From: Mesostigma viride
Taxonomy: Eukaryota; Streptophyta; Mesostigmatophyceae; Mesostigmatales; Mesostigmataceae
NCBI GenBank assembly: GCA_009746045.1
Contig: RPFO01000002.1
Coordinates: 2,262,506 to 2,326,505, forward strand
Direction: 5' to 3'
Length of the DNA stretch: 64,000 nt
Part shown: one piece after another, positions 41,880-53,112 of the stretch
Position numbering within the stretch: position 1 is the stretch's first letter
Layout: each line of letters opens with the position of its first letter
Translations under genes and position numbers: made by a program
The notes under the pieces: model-generated
Told to the model about the DNA's origin: nothing
What the model saw: only the letters and a program-made list of their open reading frames with translations
Database searches by the model: none

Positions 41880-42551
41880 TGTTACGTCCCGGCCCTTTTG
41901 GACGGACGTAACAATGGAATAAATTATGTAGTTTGACTTGTTGTCATGGTCCGTAGGACTTTGGGACTCATTTCGGGACTTAATTTGGGAATTGTCCCTT
42001 GGTCAGGACTTTTGTATGGAACTATGACAGTTTGGGTGATTCGGACTAGTTATTTTGGGCCTAGGTTGTTGTATGCGTGTACCTTCTAGGGGCCGGTGCA
42101 GTCGCGCCGCGCTGCGTACTTTATAGCTAGTTGAGATATTGTACTCATGCGTGGATTCTGTAGGCGAGGGTCGATCGATGTCGACCCGAGGATCTTGTGT
42201 GGACTGCATGCTTTGGAAGGTCGGCGCCATGTCGGCGCCCCTTGCCAGCGTAGTGGCAGACCTAGGTGAAATTGGTCCGAGGACGAGAGTCTCGTCCTCT
42301 TGGTTTGATGAATGATACGTGCGAATACGCCTACACATTAAACCTGGGGCAACTATCCATTTGTAATTGGTATTGCTAGCCATTATAAGTGTGTATTAAT
42401 TAGCTTGGCATCAAGTCGCGGTGCCAGATATCTCACGACCCCAGTCGTGAAGCGCAATCTGCATTAGGCCACCTTGAATCTTCCTAATTCCGGCATGGTA
42501 GATCTTTCGCTACGTGGCTCAGGCTAGGTGTGTCTGGGCTGGGACGTAACA
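41880..42551 (+). repeat. 5' LTR
   Basis: 672 bp, TG...CA ends with an 11-bp inverted repeat. Compared with 55037-55708 I see A for G at about 42275 and A for T at about 42357. Confidence 0.92.
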
Positions 42552-42552
42552 C

Positions 42553-42564
42553 TGGTTATCGGAG
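42553..42564 (+). promoter_or_regulatory. Primer-binding-like site
   Basis: TGGTTATCGGAG begins one base after the 5' LTR. It resembles but does not equal the complement of initiator methionine tRNA (TGGTATCAGAGC). Confidence 0.5.
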
Positions 42565-43897
42565 GAAATGTGCTGGAGAGGTCAGCTAACTCTCGCGGAG
42601 AGGGTTAGGGAAGCCAATTAGGAAACCAGGGCGGTGCTTGGCGTAGATAGAGGTTCCGGAATTCAACGATTGCTGACAGGTCGGCGGCCAGCCCGTAAAG
42701 GGATTCAACGACGACCTAGGCAGCAAGCGGCCAGTCCGGGATACTCGGCGGGGCTAGCAATAGTCCTGTGGTGAGGTGCTGTCAACGAAAGCGTTCAGCT
42801 CTCCTGTTTTCAACGACACCAAGTGGCGGCCAGGGCTTGCCTTCAACGACACCGGGTGGCGGCCAGCTCAGGAGGGATGAACGTCATCGAAGATGGTACG
42901 TCCCCTAGTTTAGATTTATCCTTCTAGACGCTTGCTTTCTCTCCGGGACCGCACGCGTAGGGGGTTCTTGTTATACGTTGTGCTTCTATAGGTTCGTTGT
43001 GAATGTCGTTGGTGCCAATGGAAGTCGCGGATGACGACCATTCGTTGTTTGACCTGTCGTGGGGGTGGATACCGTCTGGCTGTTGCCGACTGTGTTGACG
43101 GTGTCTACCTCCGTGTGCTTATTGTATAGCCCTTTGCCGCGGAAGGCTGGGGCGTGTGCTGTGTTAGATTCCGTCTTCTTCCTCGTTGCGTTATGTGGTA
43201 ACTGCACTGCACTTTCGGGGTTCTTTGAACGGAGTTTCTTCTATACGTGAATGCGGGAACAAGAGGCCGCTGGATGAGCGGCTTATAGGTCGCAGTGTTT
43301 ACTCGTAGCTGTTTGGCTAGAGCTTTTGTGATTAGTAGATGCAATATAGTGCATGGTTGAAAAATGAATTAAATAAAATGTGCGTTCCGCGCTTGGGTTG
43401 ATTATACCCGGGCGGAACGGGGCGTGAGGTGCAGTGCCCCTGAAAAGAACAACCTACGCATTATTTAATACTAGCCGTGCAGATTCGGGATATTCTACCC
43501 CCGGTCTGTACGGTTAGCGTCTTACTAGCATCCACTAAACATAAGGGTTTAATGACGTCAGTTAGCTAGGGATAAGGGAGGTTTTGCGACTAAAAGCCGC
43601 TCTGGCTGGTTTTGTCGGCCTCTTTCTTTGCTCGTTGTCGTTGCGGCGGCAGCCGCAGCTATGGGTGCTGCGGAGCAAAATCCCAAAAGCACTGGTTGCA
43701 CTGGCCACTTGGCCAGTGGTGAGACTTCCAGTTGTTAACCGGCCAGGCGTAGTTCCTCGCCCGGTTAACTAAAAGAAAAGAAAAAGATTACCTCCGGTCC
43801 GCACCTTTTCCCCAGCTTGGGGTCTTTGGTGGGCCGGATGCCGTGACAGGTGCTCAACTGTCGCTTGGTCGGCCCAGTGCGCGAGCTGGTGCTCCGT

Positions 43898-43922
43898 ACC
43901 TGGGGATGCTTGCACCCCGGGT
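43898..43922 (+). other. Hairpin shared by SDR-D and SDR-B
   Basis: ACCTGGGG, a nine-base loop, CCCCGGGT. The same 25 bases occur in SDR-B internal regions at 30378-30402, 59902-59926 and (reversed) 19080-19104. Confidence 0.7.
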
Positions 43923-45014
43923 TGGAGCCGGATGGCTGGCACTGGCGACCCGTGTCTCGGTCCGCGGCCTGCGGCTTTTTCTTCGGAAATTGCTGCTGGC
44001 CAGCAAACTTTGCAATTGCCTTCCGCCGAGGGGGGGGTGGTTGGGGCTGGGGACGGCGATGGGAAAAGCGTCTAAGCTAGAAATTTTTTCCCCACGCATA
44101 GAAACCTCGGGGGGAATGCGGTCTTGGCTGAACGGACTCTCGTTCAGCCAGGTGCCTGGGGCTGTGGCCTCGGGCATCCGGGCTGGCGGGGCCTGGGCTA
44201 GGTCCACGTTTTTTCTCGAAGCACCCCGGGTCTATGGGGAGACGGCCATAGCGGTACCGACTCGGGGCCCCGAGAGGGGTCATGATAGGCTGGCCGTGCG
44301 CAATCGCAGTGCAAATGCGCTGGGCCTTTTTGGGCCTGGCCATGCATCCACAGCCGCCGGGCACACGCCTCCCGATGTGGGGGGGCTCCCGTTTTGCGGC
44401 AGGGCGGTCACTTGTGACAACAAGCAAGGTGGAGTGCGGCTTCAAGGGAAAGCCAGGGCGGGGGTGATTGGGCAACGTACTTCATGAAGGGCCTTGAACG
44501 GCGTGCCTCCGGGCATGTCAATTAGTGTCACATGTATGCTTCCACTTATTGTTTTAATGAAGATGCTGGTTTTTGTGGGAGCTACGTGGGACATGAATCG
44601 GGGTTCTTTGAACGGAGTTTCTTCTATACGTGAATGCGGGAACAAGAGGCCGCTGGATGAGCGGCTTATAGGTCGCAGTGTTTACTCGTAGCTGTTTGGC
44701 TAGAGCTTTTGTGATTAGTAGATGCAATATAGTGCATGGTTGAAAAATGAATTAAATAAAATGTGCGTTCCGCGCTTGGGTTGATTATACCCGGGCGGAA
44801 CGGGGCGTGAGGTGCAGTGCCCTGAAAAGAACAACCTACGCATTATTTAATACTAGCCGTGCAGATTCGGGATATTCTACCCCCGGTCTGTACGGTTAGC
44901 GTCTTACTAGCATCCACTAAACATAAGGGTTTAATGACGTCAGTTAGCTAGGGATAAGGGAGGTTTTGCGACTAAAAGCCGCTCTGGCTGGTTTTGTCGG
45001 CCTCTTTCTTTGCT

Positions 45015-45030
45015 CCCCACCCACCCACCC
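45015..45030 (+). other. C-rich G4/i-motif tract of SDR-D
   Basis: CCCCACCCACCCACCC between A2 and B2, identical to the SDR-A tract at 11028-11043 although the surrounding repeats are unrelated. Confidence 0.85.
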
Positions 45031-45176
45031 TTGTCTTGGTTGCCTCTAGGGCAACGTACTTCATGAAGGGCCTTGAACGGCGTGCCTCCGGGCATGTCAA
45101 TTAGTGTCACATGTATGCTTCCACTTATTGTTTTAATGAAGATGCTGGTTTTTGTGGGAGCTACGTGGGACATGAA

Positions 45177-45604
45177 AGAGGTATTCCTGGGATTCCCCTT
45201 TTCCTTCTTGCAAGCTTCTGCTAGCCTATATGCATTACGTCCCTACAGGGCATGGGAGGAATACATTAAGGATAAGGGCTCTATTGCCAGGTGGAAGGGG
45301 TTTGATAACATTACAGATGCAGATAGGTTTGTTAGGGAACACATGCCATTGCCTGAGGGGATGCACACCACTCGTGAATGCTCCAAGCCACCCACGATCA
45401 GCAGTCAGGGGGAGGGGACAGCAGTTACAGTTACCTTCTCTCAGTTGACCATTGGCCCTAGCAGACAGTAGAGGAGATTATTACTAGGGAATAGTACTAG
45501 GTCCTACATATATAAGATCTATAGCACGTGGTTGCCCTCTCTCCCTCTCTCTCTTTCTTTCTGGGGAGGTGTTGCCTGCAGTGTAAGGTATCGGTACGAG
45601 CACC
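45177..45604 (+). promoter_or_regulatory. LTR-element leader with TATA-like box before gag
   Basis: A short frame to 45471 (SLYALRPYRAWEEYI...) has no recognised domain. TATATAAG at 45509-45516 followed by a CT-rich run (45535-45560) precedes the gag ATG at 45605 and could be a promoter or simply leader sequence. Confidence 0.35.
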
Positions 45605-45862
45605 ATGCCACGGAAACGGAGAGAACCTGTCAACAGAGAGATAGAACAGGCAGACAACCACGAGCAAGGTATAGAGGTGGTAGAGGTACCACCGCACGTC
45701 CAAGTAGGGACAGGTACAGGTGAGGTCATGGAGAGACCTGCGGAAGGCTCCCCACGATCCAGAGACCAGGGCCGCAGAGATTCATCAGATGATGACAGTC
45801 CGGACTCCAGGTTGGAACAAGGGGGGGACGGGCGCAGCCAGGAGATGCTCCAGCAGGGTTTC

Positions 45863-45903
<41 letters not shown>

Positions 45904-46032
45904 GCAGCGACAGCAGCAACAGCAGCAGCAACAGCAGCAACAGCAGCAGCAGCAGCAGCAGCAGCAACCGTCACCGCAGCAGCAACGGCAACAACAGCAG
46001 CCCCGACCGCGGCAACAACAACCTCAGACGAG
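45605..46032 (+). pseudogene. LTR-element Gag N-terminus with polyglutamine tract
   Basis: From ATG 45605 (MPRKRREPVNRE) the frame encodes an acidic, low-complexity region, then a long glutamine tract in mixed CAG/CAA codons (about 45850-45966). It is interrupted at 46033 by a hAT element. With the 8-bp duplication counted once, the reading frame continues at 47356 without a shift. Confidence 0.75.
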
Positions 46033-47347
46033 CCAGGTTGGAAAATACGTGTGCGGGGTATAATACGTGGACTTAAAATACGCGTATTATACGTGGGGGG
46101 TATAAAATACGCGGTGGTAAAATGCGCGACAGTTTTTGTGGTCCAATTGTCAGTCACCCAATTAGCACGCTCCTTGATGATGGTCATGCAGTTATTACAA
46201 CTGAAATTTGGTGTATATGCTTATTTATTAACATCTTCCATTTATGCCCTGCAATCCTATCTGATTATGATTTGTTAAATGCAGGGGGGAGCATGCTGCA
46301 ACGGGAATAGTAAGGATTCAATTAATTAATTGATTGTAAGGAAAGCCATCCACTATATAATGCATGAGAGGACATAAGACACAACTTCCGAGAAGGAGGG
46401 GTGACGTGCCCTCCTTTGTACTGGATCATGCCGGCCACCATCTGCTTGAAAGAGGCGCTCTCAGCCGCATTGAAGCAATGCCGTTCTCGATAAAAAATTC
46501 GGCAGCCAGCAGCTGGACACCTTTCTCGTCGACGGGAACCAGCCATTTGGTGATGCTCAGCTGGCCTTTGCTGGGAACCGACGACAAGTCAGCCGGCGCA
46601 GCTGCCCCTCCCATCTCCGCCATTGCCCTGTTCAAATTGTGCTGCTTCTTGGCGTCTGACTGCTGCGACTTGTTGTTATACATCCTGAGAAACCTGCTCC
46701 GGATATTCGGTGGAATTTTGTCGCAGGGTAACATCCCTTCCCCTGCGATTCCGGCAAAGTGTGCACGGACTCGGAATACGCTGATTGCCCCCGCCCCGTA
46801 TGAGAACTTCTTGTTGCAAAATGAGCAGAACTTATTCGACACAAACTGCGTTTTGTTACTAACAGCATCTGTGACTGCTTCTTTCTTCTCGAGAACGAAA
46901 TCCCATTCAGGCCCTTTCTTCTTCATGGCTGCAAATCGAAAATGGCTGCACACTGTCGCACAGTCGCACTGGCCTCGTCGTCGCTATATTGCATTACACC
47001 GTCAGTAGCACAGCTGGCATTTGCTGGCACACTGTTATTTATGCGTTATGTACCTAGTCCTAGCTGTCTCCTACCGGCCAAACATTTTGCAAGGCTTGCG
47101 CTTTATGAAAAGAACTGTAAGCTTACGCATCTACTTCTAGTAGTAAAAATCTCAAATGTGCAGTGAGCGCGCCGCGCCCAGAACCTCAGTGGGCACCGCG
47201 CCAGTGCCCGCTGCCCGCTGGTACCCCCGAAAAATTCTAAGTCCAAACCGCGTGGTCAGACGTAAAATACGCGTAAAATACGTCGAGGCCCATAATATGC
47301 TTTATCCCGCATTTTATCGCAAAAGTGCGGCGTACAGACCAACCCGG
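46033..47347 (-). mobile_element. hAT-type DNA transposon, 1315 bp, defective
   Basis: Short terminal inverted repeats (CCAGGTTGG on the left, complement CCGGGTTGG on the right) and an 8-bp target duplication CAGACGAG (46025-46032 and 47348-47355) are typical of hAT elements. Both subterminal regions are rich in AAAATACGCG-like motifs. It encodes only the N-terminal BED-finger part of a transposase and lacks the catalytic and dimerisation regions, so it needs help from an autonomous relative. Confidence 0.88.
46426..46953 (-). CDS. hAT transposase N-terminal fragment (BED zinc finger)
   Basis: About 175 residues from ATG 46953. CSFCNKKFSYGAGAISVFRVRAH followed by AGIAGEG matches the BED finger pattern of plant-type hAT transposases (Cys-x2-Cys ... 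His, then the LAG-x-G-x-G region and a CDKIPPNIRSRF segment). Near the end, FFIENGIASMRLRAPL resembles the start of the hAT core (F-x-E-N-G-I-P-F-N-x-x-R-S-P). The catalytic DDE residues are absent because the frame stops at 46426. It would bind DNA at most. Confidence 0.75.
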   Translation of the reverse strand: MCSHFRFAAMKKKGPEWDFVLEKKEAVTDAVSNKTQFVSNKFCSFCNKKFSYGAGAISVFRVRAHFAGIAGEGMLPCDKIPPNIRSRFLRMYNNKSQQSDAKKQHNLNRAMAEMGGAAAPADLSSVPSKGQLSITKWLVPVDEKGVQLLAAEFFIENGIASMRLRAPLSSRWWPA

Positions 47348-47355
47348 CAGACGAG

Positions 47356-48955
47356 ACTACAGTGGCTACCCCATGAGCCTGAGCAGCAGGGAGACGAGAA
47401 TGAAGATACCCTGCCCTACCGTTATCAGCAGCCAGCTACAGGGCGGCCATCGCATCCCTGGGCGGGGCGGGGGCGTCCCCAGGGACCTCCGCCGGGCCCC
47501 ACCCACCGGGGCAGACGCAGAGTGTCCTTCGGCAGCACCTCCCTGTTACCCACGGCGCTATGGAATTCGGATGAGGATGGGGAGATTCCAGGGGCAGATG
47601 GCGAGTTCGACGATCTGGAGGGGACTGGCGAGGTTGACGAGGAACCAGTTACGCAGGGCCCACCTGTTGGTACTCATAGACCACGGGCCAGGCCAGGGGA
47701 TGACAGAAGCAGTGTCACTGCCCGAGGCGAGGAGACTCATTCGCCCGTCCAGCGTCCGGTACCTCAACCGCAGCGTCCACGGGTGTTTGACAGCAGCGTG
47801 GTCCCATCGCCTGCGCCTGTCGGCAACCTTAATTTCATCAGCAGGGTGGCCTTGGATGACCCGGGGTACGAACATCCCTCATCAGTACAGGTGCGGCGGA
47901 CTCATGGTACGCCGTCCAGGTCCGGATCTCTCCCCCGGTCGCAGCCCCCCGCCTTCGGCTCCATCTCCTACGTAGACGTCGGTGGGCCCATCACCAACGC
48001 GGTAAAGGCCCCACCGATGCCCAATTTCCAGAATGTACCCAAGCTGCACGCAGACATGAAACCGCGCGAGGTAGACAAATGGGGATGCATGTGGCAACAG
48101 CAGTATACCATCTGGCGCAATCACCACAGCTGGCAGCTGGCCACTTGTGATCTGATCCCGCACGTGGTTAACACCTGCATGGACCCCTCGGTGGTGAGCA
48201 TCCTGAATTGTGAGAGCATCGCATCCCAGTCGTACCCGCAAACCGTAGAGGAGCTGATGGATCGGGTGCGCCGCAAGCTGGTGCCCCCAGATGTTGTAAT
48301 CCACGAGCGACTCGCATTCGGCAAGCTGCGCCAGGGAGCCACTCCGTACCGCGAGTTCCTATCCAAGTTTGAGTCCAGCGCCGCCTACCTGACAGACATG
48401 ACCTGGTACGAGTACAAGATCCGGTTCATTGAGGCCCTCAGTCCCGAGCTGCAGGATGAGGTATTGAAGCACTACGCTGAGGTCCCCTGGGATGAGTGGG
48501 ATATCCTGAAAATCCAGCGGTATCTTCTGCAGGTGGCCGACGTCGTGGCTCGCGGGCGCGCACCATCGGTGCGTCGTTTCTTCCGATCAGGTCCCCCGCA
48601 CGACGGCGAGGGAAACGATGACTCCCCTGATGACCTGGAGGACGGGAACGCTGACCATGGCCTCAACGCCATCGACGCGAGTAAAGCCCGTTGCTTCATG
48701 TGCTTTGAGGTGGGTCACCTCAGGCGCGACTGCCCCAAACTCCGTAGCAGGCACGCTGGACGTGGCACGGGGGAGACCGAGTCCAGGTTTTCAGGCCCGG
48801 CGTTCGGCAGTCGCCCGGACTCCTCCGGCCCAAGGGACAAGCCCCGCAACGCGGACAAGCGGGCGCCAGCAGGCCCGGCAGTTCACGACTCAGCACCAGC
48901 AGCCGCGGCCGCCAGCGATGAGTTCTACCAAGGGCGTGCTGCGTGCGGTCAATGA
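47356..48955 (+). CDS. LTR-element Gag, main part with CCHC knuckle
   Basis: This continues the frame of 45605-46032. A basic and acidic low-complexity region comes first, then a capsid-like helical domain (about 48000-48560, with ERLAFGKLRQGATPYREFLSKF-type sequence typical of retrotransposon_gag domains). A zinc knuckle CFMCFEVGHLRRDC follows (48692-48733), then an Ala/Pro-rich tail to the stop at 48955. A neighbouring frame (to 49064) runs on past the stop and may be the start of the protease frame. Confidence 0.85.
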
Positions 48956-49510
48956 GATCGAGGCTCATCGACTAGCCTCCGGACAGCGTGCGACCTTTGA
49001 GTCACCAGCAGTGGCCGGTTACGAGTTTGCCGCTGGGAAGTATACTATAATATATATTATATAAGTATATTTAAGTAATAATTATATTTTTATAATATGT
49101 TCACTCCGGTGCGCTTTTCCAGTCCTAGTGGCTGGCCACCTTAGCCATTCTGAGAATGCCCACCTGTGTAGGGCAAAGGGGGGGGGTGTCTGTTTTGCCC
49201 CACATCTGTACCAAATACCAAGGGTGCATTGGTCCTGCACAGTAGCAGGTCACCCTGTTATCATGATGTCAGTAGTACGAAGGGTGCATTGGTCCTGCAC
49301 AGTAGCAGGTCACCCTGTTATCATGCTATCAGCAGTAAGGGGGGGTGTTTGGAATCATACACTGACCCCATGCATAGACGCCGTTGGCGGTAATGGGAAA
49401 TTACTAATAGGCGTCTAGCACTAGTGGTTTTATATAGGGTACCGTTGGCGGTAATGGGATATTTTATATGGGAATGTAATAATATATTCAGACACGGCCA
49501 ACCCACCGTC
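48956..49510 (+). other. AT-rich insertion with 61-bp tandem repeat
   Basis: The sequence turns AT-rich after about 49040 and holds a repeated block (AAGGGTGCATTGGTCCTGCA, then GTAGCAGGTCACCCTG) at about 49221-49266 and 49280-49325. A shorter repeat ACCGTTGGCGGTAATGGG-like lies near 49380 and 49440. It separates gag from protease. No gene. Confidence 0.5.
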
Positions 49511-49832
49511 ATGGAGGTCAAGTTTTTGGTCGACACAGGCGCTTTCACGTCCTTCCTCAACGCGGCACTGGCGCGCCGGCTGGGCCTGACGCCCAGCCCC
49601 CACACCGGACGGCCGTGCATCTGACCCACTCGGATGGTCGCCAACACCAATCGCCCGGTCTGGCAGAGATCAAAGGTGTGCTGCAAGGCACCCCGTTCGA
49701 CCTGGCTGCGACCATCGCACCGCTGGGCGCAGCGGACATCATCATCGGGCTCGACTTTGGACGCGCAGGATGTGGACATTCGCGTGCGCCGGCGAGTGGT
49801 TTGGTTTCCCGATGGTTCCTTGTGGTGCCCTG
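49511..49832 (+). pseudogene. Retroviral-type aspartic protease, frameshifted
   Basis: MEVKFLVDTGAFTSFL contains the DTG active site (49532-49540). After LARRLGLTP the frame stops at 49624, and the homologous reading continues in another frame (LAEIKGVL, then AADIIIGLDF, the second conserved segment). Length and motifs fit LTR-retrotransposon proteases. Inactive because of the frameshift. Confidence 0.75.
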
Positions 49833-50039
49833 ACAGCGAGTATAGGGCACATAGCATTACACACGAGCGCCCGGCGGTCCAGCACCCTTGACTCCTTGGC
49901 AGTACTTGGACGATCGCGTGGACGCGTCGTCCCCGGGGGAAGGGGAGGGGTCGCAGGGCGTATGATACCAGATGGCTACTAATAATACCATATACTTCTC
50001 TACTATACCTACCTTTTATATACTAAGTAAGATTGCTCT

Positions 50040-50843
50040 TTTCGCGGACCTCAACGCCCAGGGACGTGCGTGGCTGTTCTCGCTTTCCTTGCGGAGTGTG
50101 GGCTCGGCGTACCTTCGTGCTCTTCCCATGGCCCCCCCATTCGCCTTGGCTCCCAGCCACTACTCGGTGGCGCTCCGGCACCAGCTATTTGCCCCGCAGC
50201 CTCTTGTTCCGGCCGGGCGGCCTTGTGGTAGCTGTGGGCAGCCGCTGGATCCCACGGGGACTCACTACCTTGCCTGCATGGGGGCCAACAGAATCAGAAT
50301 TGGTATTTGTATTTGCACACTGTCCTCCTGACGGTGGTGCTCGCCATGATCCGGTCGGTTTTCCCCCACGCGAACATCCGGTCCGAGGATGCGGATGGCG
50401 CTGCCTTCTATTCCCCCAACCACCGGCCTGACATCGTGGTGCTGGACTTTGAGGGGGGTGGCCGGCATCTGCTTATTGACGTTTCGGTGGCGCGGCCCTT
50501 GGCTCTTAGCCACGTGGCTGGGGCCTCCCTCACGGCAGGTTACACGGCGGACCGGGCGGAGCGGGCCAAGCTCCTGGCCTACGGCGACGTCGGGCACCAT
50601 CGTGTGGTGCCCTTTGTCCTGGAGGAGTTTGGGGCCATGGGGCCCCTGACCTCCGCCTTCTTCAAGGAGTGTTGCCGGCTCCGGGAGGACCGGCTGGACC
50701 TGGAGGGCCAGCGGGCCCCATGGTCGGCGCGGACCTGGACGTCATATTGGCGTCAGCGCTTGTCGGTGGCGCTGACTCGGGCCATGGCTGACATCATGCT
50801 CCGCCGTACGCGGGCTGATTTTGCGGTGCAGCAGGGCTATTAG
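50040..50843 (+). pseudogene. LINE RT C-terminus: zinc finger and PD-(D/E)XK-like nuclease
   Basis: The first frame (to about 50285) has CGSCGQPLDPTGTHYLAC, the C-x2-C...H-x4-C finger common at the C-terminus of non-LTR retrotransposon RTs. After a frame change, the second frame has RPDIVVLDFEGGGRHLLIDVSV, a pattern like restriction-enzyme-type nucleases (PD...D-x-S/K), and a conserved VVPFVLEEFGAMGP. It ends at 50843. AT-rich flanks share TATACTAAGTA on both sides (50017 and 50979), so the piece was inserted as a unit. Assignment to a specific LINE clade is not possible. Confidence 0.6.
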
Positions 50844-52117
50844 GTTCCTCCCGTTAGGCGTTTCCATTGGTCTTATCGTAGTATAGAGCTTTGACATGGC
50901 TCTGTATATAGGTTTATAGCTGGGCGTTTGCTTTGGTTTGAGTGATTTCACTCTGCTGTAAGTAATTATATTTTTAATATATACTAAGTACTTGTACTGA
51001 TCCACTACACTTCTTTATGATAACATACTCTTCTTAATTATTCTGATTATTCTTAATTATATCTAGCTCCTGTATGATCGGCACGGTTCGGCTTTGGATC
51101 GAGCCGGCCATCTATGTACCTGAATCCACCGCAGCCGCGCGTGGATCCGACGACCCTTCTACTGCCATGCCAGGGATCGATGCGCAGCCGCGCGTGGATC
51201 CGACGACCCTTCTACTGCCATGCCAGGGATCGATGCGCCAGTGTGCGGATATTATATATTTTCGATATTCTCTATTTTCTATATAATATATTTTCTCCAT
51301 GCTATATTCTCTATGGGATAATCCGCAAGTGGTGGTGTGCTTGAACGGGTCGTCCCGAAGAGGACCACGTCAGGCACTCAGCACCGCATGTGCACATGGT
51401 CCTAGCCTTTTTGGACATGGGCTCACCGGATGCTTGATGATTCTACTACTAAGGCGTCCGTACCGAGGCGTCTCCGCGTGGGATGCCGGATTCGGCAGCG
51501 AGTGCCAGCGACCCCAGACTACGGCCTGACTGCACGTCGCGTCCCGCGTGACCAACGGACACGGAGTCCCATGGCACGCGGCCAAGTATTATTATAGGGA
51601 GTCTTCCGGCTGGCGGCTATGAGTCACGGCTCCCTGACTTCCTGGCGCATGAGGGACGCGCCTCGCTTCTCGTGCACCCGTACGTGATTAATTTCACCAT
51701 TGCGGCACGGTGCATGGAGACGGCACGGTGCGTGGAGGCTGTTGCAACCCCGATGCGACTGGGCGATCAGGCAGGGCGGAGCCTGTACTGAATCGTGGCC
51801 GACCGGCAAACAGATGTACAGCACCTTGTTGAATTGTCGGTAGCCAACCAATTGGCTACCCCGGCATTGAGTCGACGCCTAGCTGGGTCAGGGCACTCCT
51901 GGGCTCGAGTAACCGTGCATGCGGGGCGCGCCCGCGTCCGCCGCGACCGTCGGGAGTAAGGGCCCCCGGGGCTGCAAGCATATGCGGGCACGGTGCAGTT
52001 GCATGGCGACAGCACGTACTGCCGGCAGTAGTGGTGGATGACCCAGCCGGTCGTCACTGGTTGCACTGGTTGCGCTGGTGCCGGTCGTGGTTGCATCAGA
52101 AGCAGGTGGCGGTGTCC
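50844..52117 (+). other. Decayed region with 53-bp tandem repeat
   Basis: Two tandem copies of a unit of about 53 bp with CGCGTGGATCCGACGACCC lie at about 51133-51238. AT-rich TATATA tracts are at 50960-51062 and 51248-51310. Otherwise nothing is recognised; the part after about 51600 may be very decayed SDR coding sequence. Confidence 0.4.
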
Positions 52118-52409
52118 GGTCATTGTCTCACCGCCTCAACAGTGCGCGTGCATGGTGCCGATGCCACATGATGTGGCGCTGTCGCCCCGCAGACTGCCGG
52201 TGTCCGAGTAACACCCGGTATCACTGCATTGGGCCGGTACATCCGCTCTGAGCGGACTCGGCGCTGACGCGCGCTGAGCCATGGCAGAGCACTGAGGTAC
52301 ATGGGACGTGCGGGATCTGGCCGTCGAGGGCGAGTCACGGGGACTGTAGTAACGGCGACCCGAGACTGAGAGGCAGGCAGGATCGAGCTGCTGGAGTCTG
52401 AGCACCTAG

Positions 52410-53112
52410 TCACTCCACTGTGCATTGCCTAGGTCCACTTCTGGTTGAAGGGCACCAGAACTTGTTTATTACACTATATGTTGAAGCCGACCGGACTTAG
52501 TAGACTGAGAGACATAAAATATTTTTTGGCAGTCCCTGGCCGCCGCTTCCACTTGACCCCCCAAGACAAAACAGAAAAGGGTGGGTGGGTGGGGAAAACT
52601 GATAAGCTGGCTTGGCAGCCATCACCACCTTGAAATACATCGCATCAACGTTGCATCCGTGACACACGCAAGTGCGGCGCCCCGCTGGCGCGGCGCTCCA
52701 TGTAAGAATGACCTCAGAATACTACTGTACTAGATCTAGGACCCTGATACTACTTTTTTCAACATTGTACTACATTTTTATGATGTCACACATGTTCTGT
52801 CATGCCAGAACCGTTCAGCAACCACCTGGCATATCTTGAGGGTCCCTGGATACTAGTTGAAGTAGATTGAACTCGTTTGAACTAGTTTGAACTAGTTTGT
52901 ACTACCTGTACTAACTTTGAACTAGTTCGAACTACATCTGAGGCCCATCCAAGGCTGTCAGACCCTCCAGAGAGGGCGTGGCCACCCCGTTTGGCTCCCG
53001 CATGTCGACTTGCACCACTGGGCAACGGTGTAGCGCCTCCAAGGTAGCGGCGCACCTCCATCCCTCCGCTCCCCCAGGCAAAATCAGGGAATCCCGATCG
53101 TAAGATCAATCA
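52410..53112 (-). mobile_element. SDR-C A-G4-B unit
   Basis: Minus strand: A (53112-52595, start TGATTGATCTTACGATC), G4 tract (52594-52579) and B (about 52578-52410) with AATAAACAAGTTCTGGTGCC as in SDR-A B repeats. No internal region is present, so it is a solo unit like 25009-25900. Confidence 0.8.
52579..52594 (-). other. G4 tract of SDR-C
   Basis: GGGTGGGTGGGTGGGG on the plus strand, at the A/B boundary, the exact complement of the SDR-A and SDR-D tracts. Confidence 0.85.

Larger units (their letters stand above)
43215..45176 (+). mobile_element. SDR-D element (2 kb, nonautonomous)
   Basis: A1 (43215-43633), internal (43634-44469), B1 (44470-44597), A2 (44598-45015), C-rich tract (45015-45030), B2 (45049-45176). 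A copies are about 418 bp (one C fewer in A2) and B copies 128 bp. It has the same split-direct-repeat order as SDR-A and SDR-B but unrelated repeat sequences (starts TCGGGGTTCTTTG, ends GGGACATGAA). The internal part has open frames of about 200 codons with no recognisable domain. It shares with SDR-B a hairpin at 43898-43922. It lies in the leader of the LTR element. Confidence 0.85.

Noticed and set aside
43843-44487. 214-codon frame in SDR-D internal region
   Set aside because: No domain, overlaps a similar antisense frame and contains the shared hairpin; probably noncoding.
49221-49325. Repeated blocks considered as a CRISPR-like array
   Set aside because: Only two copies, no regular spacers, and the DNA is eukaryotic transposon sequence.
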